Source: Dicaeum eximium (Eukaryota; Chordata; Aves; Passeriformes; Dicaeidae). From it: DNA of 64,000 nucleotides. The DNA lies in NCBI GenBank assembly GCA_013396995.1, contig VWZP01008548.1, forward strand, positions 682,001 through 746,000, written 5' to 3'. Of the stretch, positions 26,898 through 41,520 are shown piece by piece. A program made the position numbers and the translations under genes. The notes below the pieces were generated by a model. It searched no databases and was not told where the DNA came from. It worked only from the letters and a program-made list of their open reading frames with translations. Every line of letters starts with the position of its first letter. The first letter of the stretch is position 1.

Positions 26898-29288
26898 CCA
26901 TAGCTTTACCAGTCAGAAACCTGCCCAGCATTACTGCATTCAAATGTCACTTTAGGTTAAAAAGAAATCTTTTAGCTTACATTATGTGGCATATTTTTTC
27001 TCTATTTCTGTTTTAAAGACACAAAATAGCCCACCCCTTCCTTTGATATCTTCAAAGAGAATAACTGAAGCCTTCCAGGATCCTTGACAGCTTAAGTATA
27101 CAGTAGGAATAGTTGACAATTACATTAGCTTTTCCCAGTGTGCAGAAAGGATGGCTAATGGAATTAATGAACCGTTTGCTGTTCCACTAGTCAAAAGTCT
27201 AAATAACAACATGACCTTCAGTCAATGCTGCTGAAGAAACATTTCCTTAAACAATTCACAATCAGTGAGAGATGACCTCAGATTGCAACTGTGTGTATGT
27301 GATTTCTCTGCTTTAATTTACTCTTTTTTGTGTAGATCTACATAAAGTTTAACCATTTGCATGAGTTGCTGTTTTCCCTAATGACTGTTCATACCAAACA
27401 GGGAGGAAAAGAAAAGTACCACGATTTAAAGGTTAAGTCAGCTACTATGAACATCACGCTAAAACTTCCATGAAGCCAAAAAAATGCTCCCAAGTTTATC
27501 TTTTTCTTAGAGAGGTAATAAACAATGTTTATTGTATATTAAGTTCCTTTTCAAAGAAAATAGAGTTTTAAAAATAAAGATGAATAATTTTCTTCTTGCT
27601 TCTCCTGTTTCTATTTAATGTAAAATTCACTGCCACCAATGGTGGGATTTTTGGTTTAAACCAGCACGAAAAGAAATCAAGTATCTGTTAACAAACTGCT
27701 ATGTTTCAAACTGCTCATATTTCATAGTGTTAAACATTTTATTAAAAAACAATGATATCCCATAAGAACTCAGGGCTAGGATTGCTATTATTGTTTGAAA
27801 ATGGTATTTATCTGAGGGAAAGTAGGAGTTAGTTAATATCAGGTCAGCACATGAATGCAGACTGGAAAACAATTTTTTTTTTTAAGTTCTAAAGCCAAAA
27901 AGACTATTCCCAAACAGAAACTGTATTCCTTAATTATCTTTGAAGAGAAGGGTTGGACTAACCATACATTTTTAATCTTTTTTAGGATTTAGTTTAGGAG
28001 GATAAGAGGTTATAGTGGAGTAAAAAAATGATTTAGTACAGTGCCTACAATCCACTGATGCTTAATATAGTTGATCAGCAAAATACTTAAAATGATAGTA
28101 TTAAGTGATTTATGCAGTTGATGACATGAATTTTTATGACAGCCTTAGCCTCATAGTTGCATCTGTTTGACTTTCACCCACTTTATCTGAAGACATGCAT
28201 GTGTAAAGATCAGTAGCAATTGCCAATTTGCCTGATGTACCACATCAGGATACAAAAACTGCTACAGATTTTCTCCCTCAGGTGCAATTTTGTCATACTC
28301 CATTAATCCTTTCAATCCTCCTCCAATCCTGTGGACTTGTTATTTAGTAGTCCCTGATTGTTGTGGTGAAGGAACATTAGAAAGTCTCTGCTTTCCGCAA
28401 GACAGAAAATTACAATGGTCATCTATTAAATTTGGCTCTCACAGTGCCCCCTTGGATCAAGCCTACTTGTCACAAACACAACCAGCAGACATAACGTCAG
28501 GACAAATTATTACTGATTTCCAAAATGTCAATTTTAAACTAATTTTGTGTCTCACAATGTCGCCTCTTCAGCACCCAGACAAAGTCTGTATTTTTAAGGA
28601 GGGAGAGAAAAACCTTAAATCAACACATCACATAGGGTAGCTTCATTCACTTATGCATGTCAGGTTTTCAGTTTTCAACTCCCAAGCGGGAACTCTCCCA
28701 CATGATTGCAACCCATTGTGCAACTGAACAACTTGGCTTTCTTCCACTTGAGTCAGTTAAAGAGAGATTACTGGGAGCATTCCTTTCCAGGGCCACTCTC
28801 GTTAAATACAAGATTCTCTGTAAACACCGGCGTTTTTGTTTTTAATTCAGCATTTTCACACTGCAAAGTAATCTATCTGTCTAGATCTTCTCTCTCTCTC
28901 ATGTGCACATGCACGCAGATGCAAGATTTCTATCTCTGATCATGTATATCTCTATCTTATTTTTCCCATATAGACAGAAGTCAAATTTATCCACTTCTTT
29001 AGGAAAACAAAAAAATTAAAAAACCCCCAGCCTTTCATCAGCTTGATTAATTTAAAGCTGTAAACCTTGGTTTAATTCTACTGACATGAAAAAATAACAG
29101 CTACAAGCTCCCAGTCAGGATTTGTGATTGATTGTCTAGTGAAGCCTTTAAACAAAAGCTTGTTTGCTCATTAGTTGCACTAAGATCTTTAGTGACATAT
29201 ACAACCACAGTCTTTAATTAAGAAAAGAAAAAGACTAAATATTTAGATATTTTAATTCTGAAAATGAGGAAATAAGCAAATCAATAAT

Positions 29289-29345
29289 AAAACAAACAAA
29301 CCAACAAACCAACAAAACAAAAAAAAACCAAAAAGAAAACAAAAA
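29289..29345. repeat. (CAAA/CCAA)-like A/C-rich tract
   Basis: Units ACAAACAAACCAACAAACC followed by an A run and AAAACC/AAAAG variants. Confidence 0.85.
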
Positions 29346-32300
29346 CTAATAGCCAAAGTTTCACAAAATAAAGGAAAATTTAAAATAAAGCTCTTCTTAA
29401 GTAACTGAGATATTTATTGCTGTAGCATTTTATTTCTCAGATCTGATTTGTCTTTTGGAAGCATTGTACTGCCACTACTGCCTCATCTTTCCAAAATTCA
29501 GCAAGATCTTATCCTTTCTACAGTAACAGTAACCATGAGTGTGATTACATGATCTACATGCTTGCCACCCATCACTTATGTGTCTCTCCGCATAAAGTTG
29601 CATAAATCACTCTTACTCACCCATGGGTACAGCGTGTCCTGCCTCCAGACCACTGAGCTAATTTTGTTTGTTTTGATGTACACAGAGCATAAGGTGTGGG
29701 AAGTTTTGTGCAGAAGGATCATATTTAAGCTTGAAAAGACTACTGAAGCCTAACCCAAACAACACACTAAAAGAAAAAATAATTTTGCATTGCTAGTTTT
29801 AAAAATAGTTGAGACTTTTCTGTTGAATTTCAATACTTATAATACAATCAGAAGTCATCTACAGTGCTACTACCTTTGTCTCCTTGCAACACTGTTGAAA
29901 ACAGCAGGATATTCTTATGGTAAAATACTTAAAAGTCTCAACAAATTTAGTTTAAGAAATCTTAATGCACGCTGAGCACTGATACTCGTTCAATATCTGA
30001 CAGAGTGATAAGTGAATAAAAGCAAATAGAAGGTTTAGGCACCTAACTCTGACCCTTGCAACTGTTCAAAGCTCATACCAGTAGTAGCAGACACCACGGA
30101 CTGCAAAACCCGTCATAATAATCTGAACTGCTGCTTTTGTTAGCCCACAGGACACTGACACATGGCCTTTGCCTACAGAGATGCTCAGGACAGGCCTTCT
30201 CACAGCACAGGCAGAACCCAACCATGCCACAACCAAGGCTACAAGCCAAACTGGTGGCAAGGAGTTTACCTTCTAGCACAGTGCAACAGTTCTACACACC
30301 TACACACGGAAATTGCACCTGACAGCTCACTCTCGGTTATCAGCATGGTGTTTCCCCAACTGAAGTCTTGCAAATATCTGCCCAGATCCCACAGCACCAA
30401 AGGTTCACATAGTTGCCATGCTAAGGACTTTCACATCCAGAAACAAATAGTAAAATGCATCTAACACAAACTGAATCAGAAATACCTGTATGGAGGTGCC
30501 TCATGATCTCTTCCAGTTAGAAATTCTCCCCAGCCATATTGCTCATACCTTAGTGATGTCTCTGTGTCTTTTGGTTCTCATTTAGACTGGAAGCAACAGG
30601 GATTCAGCCAGGCAACTCTTTGTTAAGGAGGAACCTGGGAGGTACAAACTGTTCATCTCATCTGCCTTCTATCATACTTTTGTTTACAGGCATTCCTACA
30701 GAATTTATTCACCTTTGATGTATACATGCCATAGGTCTCTGTGGGAGAAGCTTCACATTGATTTGGACTGCAATTGCACTGGATTTTCACATGGTTCATT
30801 GTCACATTTGGCTTCTGTTTTTATTCTGTAAAATAAATCTTCAAATGTCATGAAATTAGATCTTCAGCTGTTTTCATCAACAGAGATTGTCCAGTACTAT
30901 ATGAGGACTTGGTTCATTTCTCAACTGGACAACGTGAAGTACTTTTGGGTTATTCACAAGAGAAGTCATGTTTGTCTTCATAAAAACTGCTGAAAATTGC
31001 TTTGAACTTCCTTCTGATGACTCTTTAGCTATTAAATACATACCAGTGCATGCTCATTAGACAACACGAATAATGTACCTTTGGCCACCATCATGTCTTC
31101 TCTCTGAAGCAGAATCCTCAGTATTTCAATAGGTACATGTAATCCTGTACATACAAGCACATGTATACATCTGTTCTCATATCTGTACATGCACATGCAC
31201 AGTCACAAGGCAACATGACTACTGGCTTCATATTCTCCTTGCTTGAATTATTTAGGCCCAACTTAACTAATGTAACCAAAATAACTAGAAAACCTATGCC
31301 AGCCAATCAATCTAAATTACTATAACTGACCAAAATTAAATAATTAGCACTAAAGTAAGCAGCTAAAAGATATTATTCACTATTATACACTAAAAAATCA
31401 TGACTTTGAGATGGTGACACAGTATAAAACTTCATCAAAGAGGCCAGTTCATGGATTTTCTCCTCGCACAAAACAGCATCTACCACTTAAAAGTTTTAAG
31501 ACAGTGTGGCTGATGTCTTGCTGTTTTTGTTTTGTGTTGGGTTTTTTCAGATTAATCACTGTCATCACTAATGTTTCCATTTAAAATGTTCTAACCTCCA
31601 GATTAAATCACCTTTCAACTGAAATAGCAGACAACATCCTTAGGATTTAGTTCTGTGATCCTTATGAGTTCAACATGAGGCAAAAGTGCTTTTCAAAAAC
31701 ACTTTGTATAAATTGCAAAATTCCCAGAGATTTTTAATGTAAATTTTTTTGCTAACCTGTTTTGCTAAACTGTTCTGATAAAAATTTTATCCTTCATGAA
31801 CTTAGGACTCAGTTATGCTGTGCACAAAGTCAGTGCAGCTAGTTTTAAATCAAACACATAGTCAAGTTTCCCAAAAACAAACCCAAGCAGGTAAGACTAT
31901 CACTATTACCTTAGGAAGTGAAAGTGTAATTGTAAAATAATAATGATAATCTTCAAACAAAGAAAGGGAAAGTAAAATTGAAAGCAGTTTAATATTCACC
32001 TTCAACAAGAGGAAGATGTTAATTTCCAGCTGTTTCCATTTTTATTTGATGATTTTTTCTGTGGTGTGTGAAAGCCAGCCAATTTTCTTCAGAAATGTGC
32101 TTCTATTCGCTTAACTCGGTAAGAACTAGATGCTTCTTATTGGTCTACTGCACCATGGGGATGGGATAAAATATGAAAGCAAGTATTTCTTTATTCTAGC
32201 TAGGAAAATTAACTTTTAAGCTCAGTGGGGGCAGAAACAAAGGTGGCATTTAGATATAACTAATTTAGTATCTAACCAAAGCAGAGCCCTCTTGGAGAAG

Positions 32301-32473
32301 AGAGAGACCAAGGGAATGCAAAATTGTACATGAATTATTTCTGAGTCAATTCCTATAGAAGAAGAAGAACTTTCTTTTATGCTCAAATGGATTACACACT
32401 TCCTTTTATAATATGCATATTGTTCACATTTTTAAAAGATAATTGAATGAACAACTACTGCTAAGAAAGAATA

Positions 32474-32480
<7 letters not shown>

Positions 32481-32499
<19 letters not shown>
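32481..32499. repeat. T19 homopolymer
   Basis: Nineteen T preceded by CTTTC. It lies at the edge of the conserved-element candidate that follows. Confidence 0.85.
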
Positions 32500-32504
<5 letters not shown>

Positions 32505-32559
32505 CATTAAAGTGCAAGAGTCATCTGGAGATGACTGGCCTGGACTGCTTTTTAAAACA

Positions 32560-33120
32560 CAGATTGCGGGACAGATCCTCAGCTGATATGAAATAGCTCT
32601 GTTAAGTTTATTGTTCAATTAGAATGCAATGTAACTATGATTACAGATTGCTTACATTACCATATGTTAACAAAATAGCAAACACAACTTGCAAATTCTG
32701 TTCTTTGCTTTGTTCTGGTTCCTTTTAATTGCCTGAATTTTCTTTAATTGTAAAGAGTGTATTTTGAGGGGGTAAATTCTCACTTGTGCTGTCAGACCAG
32801 GCTAATCATTCCCTACTTAGCTACATTTCTATAGACCTAAGATTTTTCTTGAAAAGGGGCTTAGAAGCAATTGATTTGTGTTCATTAATCCATAAACATT
32901 TGATTTCAAATCAGATTGCCAGCAGACACAACCTCTCTGCATTGCTACAACAGAGATTTGATCTGATTAATCAAACAGCTCTGATTCACTGGGTTGTCTA
33001 CAGAACAGTTGTCCCTGACAATACTATGCAAATAGCTGCTGATGTGGTACTGGCATCCCAGATTTCTAGAACTGCAAGGTTTTCCTCCATGAAGACATCA
33101 ACACTTTATATCTGATTTAA
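32560..33120. promoter_or_regulatory. Candidate conserved non-coding element (enhancer-like)
   Basis: A complex, repeat-free stretch dense in homeodomain/POU-type words. It has a perfect octamer ATGCAAAT at 33026-33033, the 10-bp palindrome TGATTAATCA at 32964-32973, several TAAT/ATTA cores, CAATTGATTTG near 32869 and ATTAATCC near 32886. A 109-codon open frame crosses it (32786-33115) without any protein-like features. Conservation is only suspected; no alignment was possible. Confidence 0.3.
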
Positions 33121-33810
33121 TTTTATTCTTCTGTATAAGTGCTTCTGCATACATAGTACATAGTTTTTAATCCATGTTCCACCATTTGCTTCAAAAATGT
33201 GTCACCTATGAGATTTTATTTCTTTATACCTCAGTTTACCCTTTATTGAAAGAGAAATATTGATATTTCTGTATTCTAAAACATTTTAAATTATATAAAC
33301 AATTATATACATATACTTCTATGTACCACTACTATATATATACTACTATAGTACCACTATAAATAATTCTAATTTTTTTTTTCAGGAGCTATGCAAAATA
33401 CATCTCACGTAAGTATTTTTCCCTGTTCTGTTTTGTCATTGATACAGAATTAAATGCATGGGTTTAGAGAACAGGAAATTTTTCTATTTTAAAATTCCAA
33501 ACCCAAATATGCTAATTAGGTCTACATATTTAATACTGACTGTTGATAAAACAGCACAAGCCAGTAACATGCAACAGATGTATGATTCACTTCCTAACAG
33601 ATAATGGTTACTATTTGTTGATAAATATAAATTGAGTATTTGCTCATTCTCCTGGGAAATAACGCAAAGGGGAAAAAAAAAAAGTAGGCCTGCAGTCAGG
33701 GTAAGAGAGAATGGTAAGAATACTTTTGCAAAATTTGGTTAGGTAGCAACAAAGTAGAAGAAAAGCCAAAGTGCCCTAAAGAAGCAGAAAAGCTAAGCCT
33801 GTAGCATCAG

Positions 33811-33826
33811 AAAAAAAAAAAAAAAA
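33811..33826. repeat. A16 homopolymer
   Basis: Sixteen A between ATCAG and GGCAAAAAAGC. Confidence 0.85.
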
Positions 33827-36624
33827 GGCAAAAAAGCAGGGAGTCACAAAACTTTAATCAATAGATTTCTAAGAAATGATAGTTCCCAAGCCCTGGAAGA
33901 AAAAAAATCATGGATTTCAAAATTCAAGAAGAATCATGGACAGAAGGCTTTAGGAGAAGCAATAAAAACTATGAAGGAAGCACCTACTTTTTTCTAGCCG
34001 TGCCTTAAATACTGCAGTTCCCAAGTGTGGGCTGATGCCATCAACACCCTGCCGGTTGACCCTGAGGAGCGTAATGGAACTACCCATGGATAAATACCCA
34101 TCTGAACCTACCAAGAGTTTTGCTTTTTGGGAAAACATATTCTTAATCAAAATGGTCAGTTCTTCAGTATTCTGTCAAATAAATATGTTCACTCAGAAGA
34201 AGCAAAAAACTCCAACCATCCTATGCTGACTCTGCCAAAGTGCAGATTGGTTAGATTATGTTAATTCCCATCTTCCGTTTGAAACAATCTGTTTCTTCTT
34301 ATGATTCAGAGAACTGAAGGATGGGCCTTCTGGTATGATTTTCATCTAAACCCACCATATTGTTTTGGTAAGCTTCTTAGCAAGTACTTCTGTATATTAA
34401 ACTGAGTATTGTTGGTACTCTTGCTAGATAAATTAGCTTAAAAGCATTCAGTGAACATGCAGCCTCCCCTAATTCAACATGTGATAAAATGATAAACTAG
34501 ATCACTCATGGGTTTACTGACAATGTATTAATGTTTTAAAATTTATATGTTTTAAAATAAAAAATATGTATGTTAGTACTTGCATCAGTTACTTGTTTAT
34601 GACTTGTGCTGGATTTTTCTTGCTGAAGCTTTATGTATTTACAGCATTTTGAACCGCAGTGTGTGTATTCAATGGTAATTGCTTAAAGAATTACAGAACA
34701 ATTGGTGATTTCTATTCAGATTTTTGGCAGAACTTGAAGTCTCAGTACAAGTGGAAAAAAAAAATCATTTGTTTGAGAAATAGAGTCCAACTCTTTTCAT
34801 TATTACACTGGCAGAAATATGAGCAATTTTCACAGAGAAAAGGAATCAAAATGTGAGGAAAAAGTTTTGAGAAAGAGGTTCAAGACTCTCTCCACAACTC
34901 TAGAAGCAGCAAGCCTTCCTACATTAGCAATCTTGATTCAAAACTGGGATGTGGTCAAAAGTGAAACTTCTTTTAGAATTTCAGCTACTTTCAACTGGAC
35001 CTTTTCCCAGCATGCAGAGTAGGATAATAGCCTGTCTGTGTAAAAAGAAAGGTCCATGACTCCAAACAGCAGAAGGGCTGAAGTCAAAACAGTATTGCTT
35101 GACAGAACTGAATAAGGAAGTCTGAATGCTGCACTTATTTTTATTTTTATTAACAGGAAAGATGTGCCCCATCATACACTTGTGTTCATTCCAAGTATCT
35201 ATCACCTGAGTTTGTGTATGATGTCGCTTGAAGATGATTCCCCCAGCCTGAGCTTAAAATCAGAAGTTTCAACTCAATTGAAATGCAAAGACAAAATACT
35301 GCATTCCTCTCCCAGCTGAGCTTTTATTTAATGTGCCAGATTAAGAAGCTTGCTCTACATTCCTGGATCAGAGTCAACACAGTTTGTCCAAGAAATTCAG
35401 AGATAAGGGGGAAACAGTTCTTAATCAGGCAAAATTCTCAATAAAATAAATGGGCACTTTGCCCAAATACGTTCTGCAGAATTTAAAATCGTTAAATCAG
35501 CCTCAGCTGAGTCTGAAAAAGTGGAGTGCTGCTTTTATACCTATGTTTTGGGACAGCTAACTCAATACAGACAAGAATAAAAACAAACTTCTCCCTTCTT
35601 GATGTCAGTTTTTATCATGCTTTAATCAACTAGGAATCCCCTGAAGAAAATTCACACAGCAAGTTGGAACAGTATAATCTGAAGCTCCAGTGGGTTTGCA
35701 TTAAGTACAAGGCATTTTACCATTGTCTTAAACTACTTAAAAATATCACAGACCCATGGACTAGAAAGGTGATGATTTTGTCCCTCGTAATTAGAAAATA
35801 GCATCTATTTTATAACTGTACAAGTTCCTATTAAGGGCACAGACTATCATAACAACACTCGGAAGTATTTATTTTCTTAAAACAGTGGATGTAGTCTGAT
35901 TTGCATATTCAACTGTTTTCATCAGTATCCACCTCAGTCTTTTCCTGTTAATTTCATACTGTCCTGCTGTTCTTAAGATGTTAAAGTATCACAGACACTA
36001 AAACCTGAAACACCATTTACATAGCTTGGAAACTTTTTTCCAGAAATGTTTATCTTTAGACAATACTAAAAAATGTTGTTAATATGCATAACTAGCTCAA
36101 AAGTGGGCCATGACAGACAGTGTCTATGTCGTATCAGAGATTATGTCAATGTGTTTAAAACCACTTCTGGCATATCACCCTGCAAACAGAGTAACTCAAG
36201 AAGTCATAGCTACATATTTGTTACACAGCTATAGTAGAGCTACGCTTCTAAAAGTAGCAGCTTGGCAGCCCAGAGGTTGAACTGGTGATTGTGAAAAGGG
36301 ACTGAGCCTCAGCTCTTGTAATTTAAAGTGAATTACTGCTTCTTGATAAACCAGCCATTACTGAAGAAGCTGCAAGAGAAGGATGAGTGCCACAGGACAG
36401 AAAAAAGCGTTAGAGATCTTTGCATCTCCTTCAGCCTGATTGTGGGAGGAAGAAAGAGGGATTATAACAGAAACATGAGGTGACAGATTCAACCCTTGAT
36501 TACAAGCAAAACCATCAGGGAAACAGTCGTGATTTCACAAGTACAAAATTAATGAATATGAAATAAGAATTGGGTTCAGATAGCCTTTACTTAGAGTAAG
36601 TAGAGTTGCATGCAGCCCTAACCT

Positions 36625-36646
36625 AAAAAAAAAAAAAAAAAAAAAA
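36625..36646. repeat. A22 homopolymer
   Basis: The longest uninterrupted A run in the window. No poly(A)-tailed retrocopy is recognisable on its left side. Confidence 0.85.
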
Positions 36647-39600
36647 TTGGGAGTAAATGATATTAGCATATTTTTGGCCTTTGTCCATGACTATAAAATG
36701 GCATTAATATAAATGTGACTCAGACTTGAGATCCCTGGTCACTACTGTAGCCAAGAGCCTAAGTACATGAAATCTCCTTGGCTCTGCTAAAGCACTAGTG
36801 CTAAATTCTGGGAAATGATAACACTGATTCATCTCAAAACAGTCTATATATAACAGCAAGACTAGGCACACATAAAATTATGCACTATCTTGCCCCAAGG
36901 TTAGCAACATATTCCTAGTAGAAGGAAGAATGTTATTTTCATTCCCTGCAATCATGTGATAAATAGCTGTAGGGCAGATTCAGCAAGATCTCGAAGGTTA
37001 TGATTTTACAATATAATGAATGTATGTCTAGCTCTCTGCCACCTGAAAAAGCAGCAAAACAAAGCAAGGCTTGTCAGTATTTTGCTTATGGCAGAAATCA
37101 GACATTGTCCAGAACCCTTTATGAGGCACACTGCTACTTCTTAACTAGTTTGATTATAACATTCACTCCAATACTTCAACAGCTCAGCTTTCCAGCATAT
37201 GGCATAATTGGAAGCAGCAGCCAGCAGGTATCACATGTGAATGGAAAATGTCTCACACTGAGTAACTACCGACTGTATCAAATATGTAGTCATGTAGGTA
37301 GGTTGACGGGGCGAAATAATGCTAATAAAAGTATACTGAAAATGAGAGGATAGGTGGAACACCTATGCAGTATATGAGGCAAGCAAAGTACCTAGAAAGT
37401 TCAGAAGTAAAAAATATCAGTCATTGAAATTAGCTCAAAAATAAAGAGATGAGACAACACAAAGGAATATAAACCCTAAACCTATGGACAGTTTCAGGAG
37501 AAACTTTAACAAAGGTGGAAGACAAACACTGAGAAGTGCATTCTTAGGAGCAGGCAGACTCAAGCTACAGAACAAAAAACTCCAAGAAGGCAACTCATGC
37601 CCAGGACTGCTTACGTCACTTGCAAAGAACTGACATTTGTTCCTAGTCTACTCATTTATTGCCAACATGGAGTAGATCATGGATGAAATGTTTTATTCTG
37701 GTCATGCTTCCTATAAAATACTGTGCTTTACTTTAGTAAAAATAGAACACAGGCACATCTATACCATCACCATCACGAAGTAATGGCCTGTGCTGAATGA
37801 ATGTTTGATTTTGGTGATTCATATTACTCCGCCTTAGGGGGTGACTGAGTTATAGCCATTGTATGCAGCTGCAACCATTGGCAATGGAGCATAGTTTGCA
37901 GAACAGTAACACCAACATTGAAGACGTATGAAAATGCAGTGGAATTATACCAGATGGTGATGCAAGTCTGGAAGGAACACTTAGTGGTATCTCTGCTATC
38001 ATTGTGAGTATTATTTGTGAAAGTCCAAGGACTTTAATTTAACCACGGGACCAAATTGTAAGATTTTTCCAGACAGTAGGACAGACTCACTTGGCATCAC
38101 TTGTGAAGTGTTAAAGGACCTAGACTAAGTACACACATAGTTCATATCCTCAAAGGCACCTCACTGCAAGACAGTGCAGCATGATTTCACACTGAAGTAG
38201 GTAAGGCAGTAAAAAATCCTGCTAATGATAAGGTATTGTAGATTCACCTGTACATAGCCAGTAGAGACCAACCCCAAGTGAATTGTTCCAGGCTGACCTC
38301 AACCAGCTACAGTAAGGTACAAAATACTACTTCCTTGTCTTCACAAGGATTTTACTTTAGGCAGATACCTCACAACAGCAATCTTGATATAAATCACCTT
38401 TTTCTTCAATGAAGATAGAATCTTAAAAAAAATGAGAAAAAGGCACATCATGTTCAAAGAGTAATGAATGTACAGCACAGTCCAAATGTAAATGAGGTTA
38501 GGTCCACCTCAGTCAATTGCATTGTGCAGAAAAAGACAAAACTGAAATGTCTCCCTTTATATTTCAAAAGATTTCTAAGAGCAGCAGAATTTACAGAAGA
38601 AAATGTCAAACAAATTGGCTTCATGGATAGAGCCATACGATTTCTTTGTGTTTACAAGACTGAATCTTCTGTTGCAAGAGTTAATGCACTTTTTGAAAGT
38701 TACTGTGGCATGGCTTATAAGCTTCAGCGAGATGTGGTGGCAGTTCAGACTTCATGACAGAATGCTAATTTATCTCTGATACTGAAAAAACTAATGAGGT
38801 GGTATATAGTTGCAGAGTGGTGTTACATGCAGAGATATGCAGGATTTTTTGTTTTTCATTATCTGTGTAACTGTATAGACATAAAAGTAATGAAAACCCC
38901 AAACAGGCAGCAAAAGCTTAAGGCTTCAAAGCTGGAATAAAATTGTGTCACTGTTTTCTAATGGAAATATGATAAATTTAAGCAATCTCAGAAAAAGCCC
39001 CTGATACTCCCACTAGCGTTTTCTGCTGGGTCTAAGGTCTCATGGGTAGCGCTTAGGTGAAGATCACAATTAAGCTAACACAGGCAATTTATTCTCATGC
39101 TGGTTTTATTCAAGTCGAGGCAATGGCACAATGTTGAGCAGTCTCAAGGATTCTCTTTGTTATGCTTGTTGCCTATGGCTTTTAATTGAAGGTGCTATCA
39201 CAGAATCCCTATCAGATGCCAAATGTCATGAGCAGTAGCAAGCAGGAGCACACAGGGCAGAGGGCTCTCCTGACCCCCAACTATCTTTACTGAGGACAGC
39301 AGGATGTAAGACATAACACTTGTCAGTAGCTAGAGGCTTACAGAAATGAATTTTCACAATGCTGAATACAACTAAGGCTGCTATTTAGCACTAGGACATG
39401 AAAATGTTAAATAATACCAAGTGTGAGACAGTAAATGCAGAGCGTTTTTTAATGTGGTCACCACTGATCGAAAGAATAAAAGTTCTAAAAATGGGAATTA
39501 GTTCTGTGACATACTTTTGACAGATAAATATCATAGATGATAACGAGAAGTACTTTGTCTGCAGGTGATCTGCACCACCTATAAAGCTTCAGCAGGCACT

Positions 39601-41444
39601 GAATGAAACTGCTCTGCTGAAAAGTATTCAGCACACTGCTTTGAAGAAGTAGACTTAAGGATCACTGACAATCTGTATATCACAGCAGCACTGCCAGCTT
39701 TCTTATTAAAGAATAAGTTTTCCTACAAGTTCAGTCATCTTTAAACCATTTTGAAATGTAAAGATATATGAATATTTTCATCTCTCCTCCCAATCTCCCT
39801 TTCAAATTGCTGAATTCAGGAAGCACTATCCAGTTACTGAGTTGCAATCTCTGCTCTTCTGCTTTGTGATTAACATTTTTTGTTCTTGTTTTCAGAATCA
39901 GTTTTCTATCATGAGTCTGTGAGATAGCACACCTATTACAAATTGTGAATGCATTATGCCATATATAAAGGTATTAATAATCTTATAAAAAGAAAAAAAT
40001 GTGAGAAAATAAAACATATATTAAATAATTATTATGTCTACTTGTTTTAACTACAACACATAAAGGACAGCCTCCCATATTATGCTGCTATCCAGATATG
40101 CTTCCAAATGTTTCAAATCCTTGAATCTTAAAGAGCATGGTTCATTAAAAGTCTCTATGTGGACACAAGCAATGTGTGGCCATGAGTTGGGTGTACTACA
40201 AAAGATTGTACATAAAATGTGCCATTTCTGCACTGTGATACTATTTATTTGAGGGATACACTCAGATTTCTAATATGTGCATAAATATGTTTTACAAAAT
40301 AAGCATGCTCGGAGAATAAAAGAGAATAAAAAGAGAAACATGAAAGGACAGAGACTATCTCATAAAAGAAAGAGATGTATTTAAGTATCAGCCAAATGAC
40401 ACTATTTTTCATATCATTTATAGTGGAAGCTTGAAGACTAAAATACTTCACAAGCCATTAGTTTCCTGGTACTCTGTGACGGATTAGAATATTTCTTAAT
40501 CAACTGCTAAAGCACAGAAAAGGGCCAAAGCCTAGATGCAGCAAAGCTGAGTGATACTGAACCCCAGGGAGGTTCAGTGGGAATGCTATCAATTAGACAC
40601 ATCACAAAACCATAAAAATGCATCAGTTTCTCAAACCTCTTGAAAATCACCTATGCTTTTGTCCATTTCTTAGTCCAGGATTTGAAAAATCACATTAAGA
40701 AACAAAAGTTCTGATTTGTACTCAAAGAAGTAGATAAAAACCCCAAGAATGTTACAAGATTCAAATTACTTGCTGAAGGTTCTACAGCCTGCTTTGCCCA
40801 GAGACAGTTTGAAAGCCTACACAACCCACCCAGAAGTGGTTCTGCCCTACTGGTTAAATACTTTGGGCTGCATGAGGTTTGTTGCAATGCATTAAAACTA
40901 CAGCAAGAATGAAGAATAACGAAATTCAATGTATTTAGGTCTCATTCATATTTTCATCTCATTCACAGAGGATGGACATTCATAAAATTCATACAGACAG
41001 TCCCCTACAGCTCCATTGTTCACCCGGACTGTACCAGTGCTCTCAATAGAATGGGCAATTAGAAGCCAAGACTAACAGGACTGGAGTGACCTTTCTTTGC
41101 TATATCTATGTTTCTCATCTGTTACCCCACCATAGGAAAATATGCCATTTTTAAGTTTGAGGAAGAAAAAAGAGGTTGTAAAATAAAAATAAAATGCCAA
41201 TCACAGCAGCAGATCACCTATCTTGTCTCATTTTGTACTTCTGTTGATTGACAACCTGGGGTTCTTGTAGCATACAAAGGCAAAAAATCAGGTGCTCATT
41301 TCAAACTGAAATGTTTGACAGATGTAACAGCTTTCTGCAATGAAACTGATGAAATCTCAAATAGCAAAGTCCATCTCCTGTATAGTAGAAAGATTAAATT
41401 TCAATAGGCAACGTTTACTGTCCTTAGCAGATGCAGATTTAATT

Positions 41445-41520
41445 TGGGGGGGAAGGATTTTGTTTGTTTGGTTGATTGTTTTTGTTTGGTTGGGGGTTTT
41501 GTTGGTTTTGTTTGTTTCTT
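41445..41520. repeat. G/T-rich (TTTG)-like tract
   Basis: GGGGGGG, then repeated TTTGTTTGG/TTGGTTG variants; the opposite-strand counterpart of the (CAAA) tracts. Confidence 0.8.

Larger units (their letters stand above)
11041..32559. other. Intronic sequence, no gene seen
   Basis: AT-rich DNA with short open frames only and no recognisable protein. Simple repeats occur at 12867-12995 (degenerate AT minisatellite), 17605-17622 (TA)n, 20209-20261 (A/C-rich), 25252-25266 (TA)n, 26802-26897 and 29289-29345 ((CAAA)-like) and 32481-32499 (T run). A 25-bp tandem duplication is at 26163-26213 and paired RFX-type palindromes at 17715-17753. A somewhat GC-richer stretch at about 30030-30420 is unexplained. 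Confidence 0.7.

Noticed and set aside
30092..30101. CACCACGGAC core resembling an RE1/REST site
   Set aside because: Only about 12 of 21 consensus positions agree and the outer half-sites are poor.
36625..36646. A22 run as the tail of a processed pseudogene
   Set aside because: No recognisable coding or structural RNA sequence lies upstream of it.
37000..37353. 117-codon plus-strand open frame in the intron
   Set aside because: No recognisable family, ordinary intronic composition, likely chance.
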